Assembly: GCA_012518475.1 (NCBI GenBank)
Contig: JAAYSB010000077.1
Location: forward strand, 1-7,947
Direction of reading: 5' to 3'
DNA: 7,947 nt
From: Intrasporangiaceae bacterium
Lineage (GTDB): Bacteria; Actinomycetota; Actinomycetes; Actinomycetales; Dermatophilaceae
Part shown: piece by piece, positions 6,718 to 7,947 of the stretch
How the letters are laid out: every line of letters starts with the position of its first letter
How positions within the stretch are numbered: position 1 is the first letter of the stretch
Translations under genes and position numbers: made by a program
Notes under the pieces: model-generated
Seen by the model: the letters and a program-made list of their open reading frames with translations, nothing else
Databases searched by the model: none
Told to the model about the DNA's origin: nothing

Positions 6718-6756
6718 GCGATGGCCGCCCCAGCCTAGTGCTGAGGCGGCCATCGC
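6718..6756 (-). other. Strong intercistronic hairpin between dppA and dppB
   Basis: In minus-strand RNA the arm GCGAUGGCCGCC (6756-6745) pairs perfectly with GGCGGCCAUCGC (6729-6718). A U-G wobble (6744/6730) and a 4-bp CAGC/GCUG stem follow inside, closing a 5-nt loop ACUAG (6739-6735). This makes 17 continuous pairs starting 30 nt after the dppA stop. No U-tract follows; the next bases are CUUGGUAGCC. It could be a partial terminator, or a barrier to 3' exonucleases that stabilises dppA mRNA. Either would give more binding protein than permease. The structure is seen directly; the role is inferred. Confidence 0.75.
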
Positions 6757-6786
6757 TCGGAGAGGTTCGACGGTGACGCCGACGGC

Positions 6787-7947
6787 TCAGTTGCCGCCGC
6801 TCACAGTCACGGTGTCGAAGCGCTCAGCCGTGAGCGGGCTGGCGATGAGGCCCTCGACATCGCCGCTGACGACGATGGCCGGCGGGCTGTGGCTGATCGG
6901 CAGGCCGGGCAGCCACTCCTCCATGACCTTGCGGTTGATCTCCTTGTAGGCCTCGGTCCGCTCCGCCTCGTCGGCGATGCCGTCTGCGGCGACCAGGTCG
7001 TCGGACAGCTGCTGGCCGAAGTCCTGGAGGTTGGTCGCGAAGCGGTTGTTGTCGAGGTTGCCGAAGAAGGACGCGAGGAAGTTGTCGACCGAGTTGAAGT
7101 CACCGGTCCAGCCGAGGAAGTACGCGTCGTACTCCGTGTAGGCCTTGTCGAGGTAGGAACCCCACGGGTCGGTGACGGTCTCGACCGTGATACCGACCGC
7201 CTCGAGGTCAGCCTTCATCGCGTCGTACATCCCGGACGGGTCCGGCATGTAGGGACGGGTGACCTCGCTCGGCCACGCGAAGACGAGGGTGAGGTCCTCG
7301 TGACCGGCGTCGGCGAGAAGTGACTTGGCCTTCTCCGGGTCGTAGGCGTAGGCCTCGATCGCGTCGTTGAAGCCCTCGACGGTGTCGGGGACGAACTGCG
7401 AGGCGACCGAGGCGCCCTCGGGCAGCTGCGACTGGACGAGCTGGTCCCGGTTGAGTGCGTGGTAGATCGCCTGGCGGACGCGCAGGTCCTTGAGCGCCTC
7501 GTTGTTCGTCGGGTTCAGACCCATGTAGAACACGTTGAACGGCGGGCGGACCTCGACCTGCATGCCGGCGTCCTGAAGACCCTTCCAGTCGACCGGGTTG
7601 GGCAGGTCGTAGCCGTCGATGCCGCCGGCCTGGAGCTCCTGGCGACGGGTGCTCTCCTCCGGGATGGCGCGGATGACGATCTGCTCGGTCTTGGCGGCCT
7701 CACCCCAGTAGTCGGCGTAGCGGTCGAGGGTCGCCGTGCGGGTGGCCTCGTCGTAGCCGCCGAACTTGTACGGGCCGGTGCCGACCGGGTTGTTCGCGTT
7801 GTCCGGGTAGGAGAGTGCCTCACCGGAGCGGGCGATGCCGTTGGCGTCACCCTCTTCGAGTGCGGTCGGGGACTGCATGCCGAAGGAGGTCAGCGACAGG
7901 ATCGCCGGGAACTTCGAGGTCACGCGGCTGATCGTGAAGACGAGCTC
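6787..7947 (-). CDS. dppA: Peptide ABC transporter substrate-binding protein, family 5 (DppA/OppA type), 5' end outside window
   Basis: This is the extracytoplasmic peptide-binding protein that delivers ligand to DppBC. In Gram-positive bacteria such proteins are usually lipoproteins, but the signal peptide and lipobox lie beyond the right edge and cannot be checked. The visible part is the C-terminal 386 residues, ending at TGA 6789-6787. The frame is open to the last base of the window; GTG 7923 is only an internal codon. Family-5 features include the hinge-region motif NPVGTGPYKF followed by RYADYWG, the lobe-II motif VRQAIYHALNRDQLV, and the segment RPYMPDPSGMYDAMKADLEAVGI that resembles DppA-type proteins. 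YFLGWTGDFNSVDNFL and the late YKEINRKVMEEWLPGLPI stretch also fit. It is the first gene of the operon seen here, and any operon promoter lies outside. Dipeptides are the best guess for ligand, but family-5 proteins also bind longer peptides, nickel chelates and other compounds. Confidence 0.93.
   Translation of the reverse strand, partial: ELVFTISRVTSKFPAILSLTSFGMQSPTALEEGDANGIARSGEALSYPDNANNPVGTGPYKFGGYDEATRTATLDRYADYWGEAAKTEQIVIRAIPEESTRRQELQAGGIDGYDLPNPVDWKGLQDAGMQVEVRPPFNVFYMGLNPTNNEALKDLRVRQAIYHALNRDQLVQSQLPEGASVASQFVPDTVEGFNDAIEAYAYDPEKAKSLLADAGHEDLTLVFAWPSEVTRPYMPDPSGMYDAMKADLEAVGITVETVTDPWGSYLDKAYTEYDAYFLGWTGDFNSVDNFLASFFGNLDNNRFATNLQDFGQQLSDDLVAADGIADEAERTEAYKEINRKVMEEWLPGLPISHSPPAIVVSGDVEGLIASPLTAERFDTVTVSGGN

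Overview
The window looks like chromosome of a high-GC Gram-positive bacterium (Actinomycetota, perhaps an Intrasporangiaceae or Micrococcales relative; the family-level guess is weak). The reasons are GC-rich sequence throughout, near-total G or C at third codon positions, frequent GTG starts, and a long-form MalQ with an N-terminal beta-sandwich. Both strands carry long spurious open frames, which is usual at this base composition.

Layout. Positions 2-94 (+) hold the last 30 codons of an unidentified gene. A short gap (95-183) carries a plausible sigma-70-type promoter, followed by malQ (+, best start GTG 184, stop 2355), encoding a GH77 4-alpha-glucanotransferase with all three catalytic acidic residues. 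After a 44-nt gap with no convincing terminator, the rest of the window is a convergent minus-strand operon for a Dpp/Opp-type peptide ABC importer. In transcription order it is dppA-like (7947 to 6787; the 5' end lies outside the window), dppB-like (6683 to 5676), dppC-like (5667 to 4609), dppD-like (4603 to 3587) and dppF-like (3590 to 2400).

How the genes work together. The family-5 binding protein captures the peptide outside the membrane. The two permeases form the channel, and the two different ATPases power it from the cytoplasm. The four distal genes are packed as gaps of 8 and 5 nt and a 4-nt ATGA overlap, with Shine-Dalgarno sequences placed over or next to the preceding stop codons, so translational coupling is likely. 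The one larger gap, 103 nt between the binding protein and the first permease, contains a strong hairpin without a U-tract. Its base pairing is continuous only in the operon (minus-strand) RNA. This is the usual position for a device that makes the binding protein in excess over the membrane parts. malQ serves glycogen or maltodextrin metabolism and has no evident functional link to the importer.

I saw no mobile element, CRISPR array, tRNA, rRNA or clearly new system. The points worth a second look are start-site choices, the intercistronic hairpin, and some protein details: cysteine clusters in both ATPases, a cysteine pair in an outside loop of DppB, and a long N-terminal tail on DppC.
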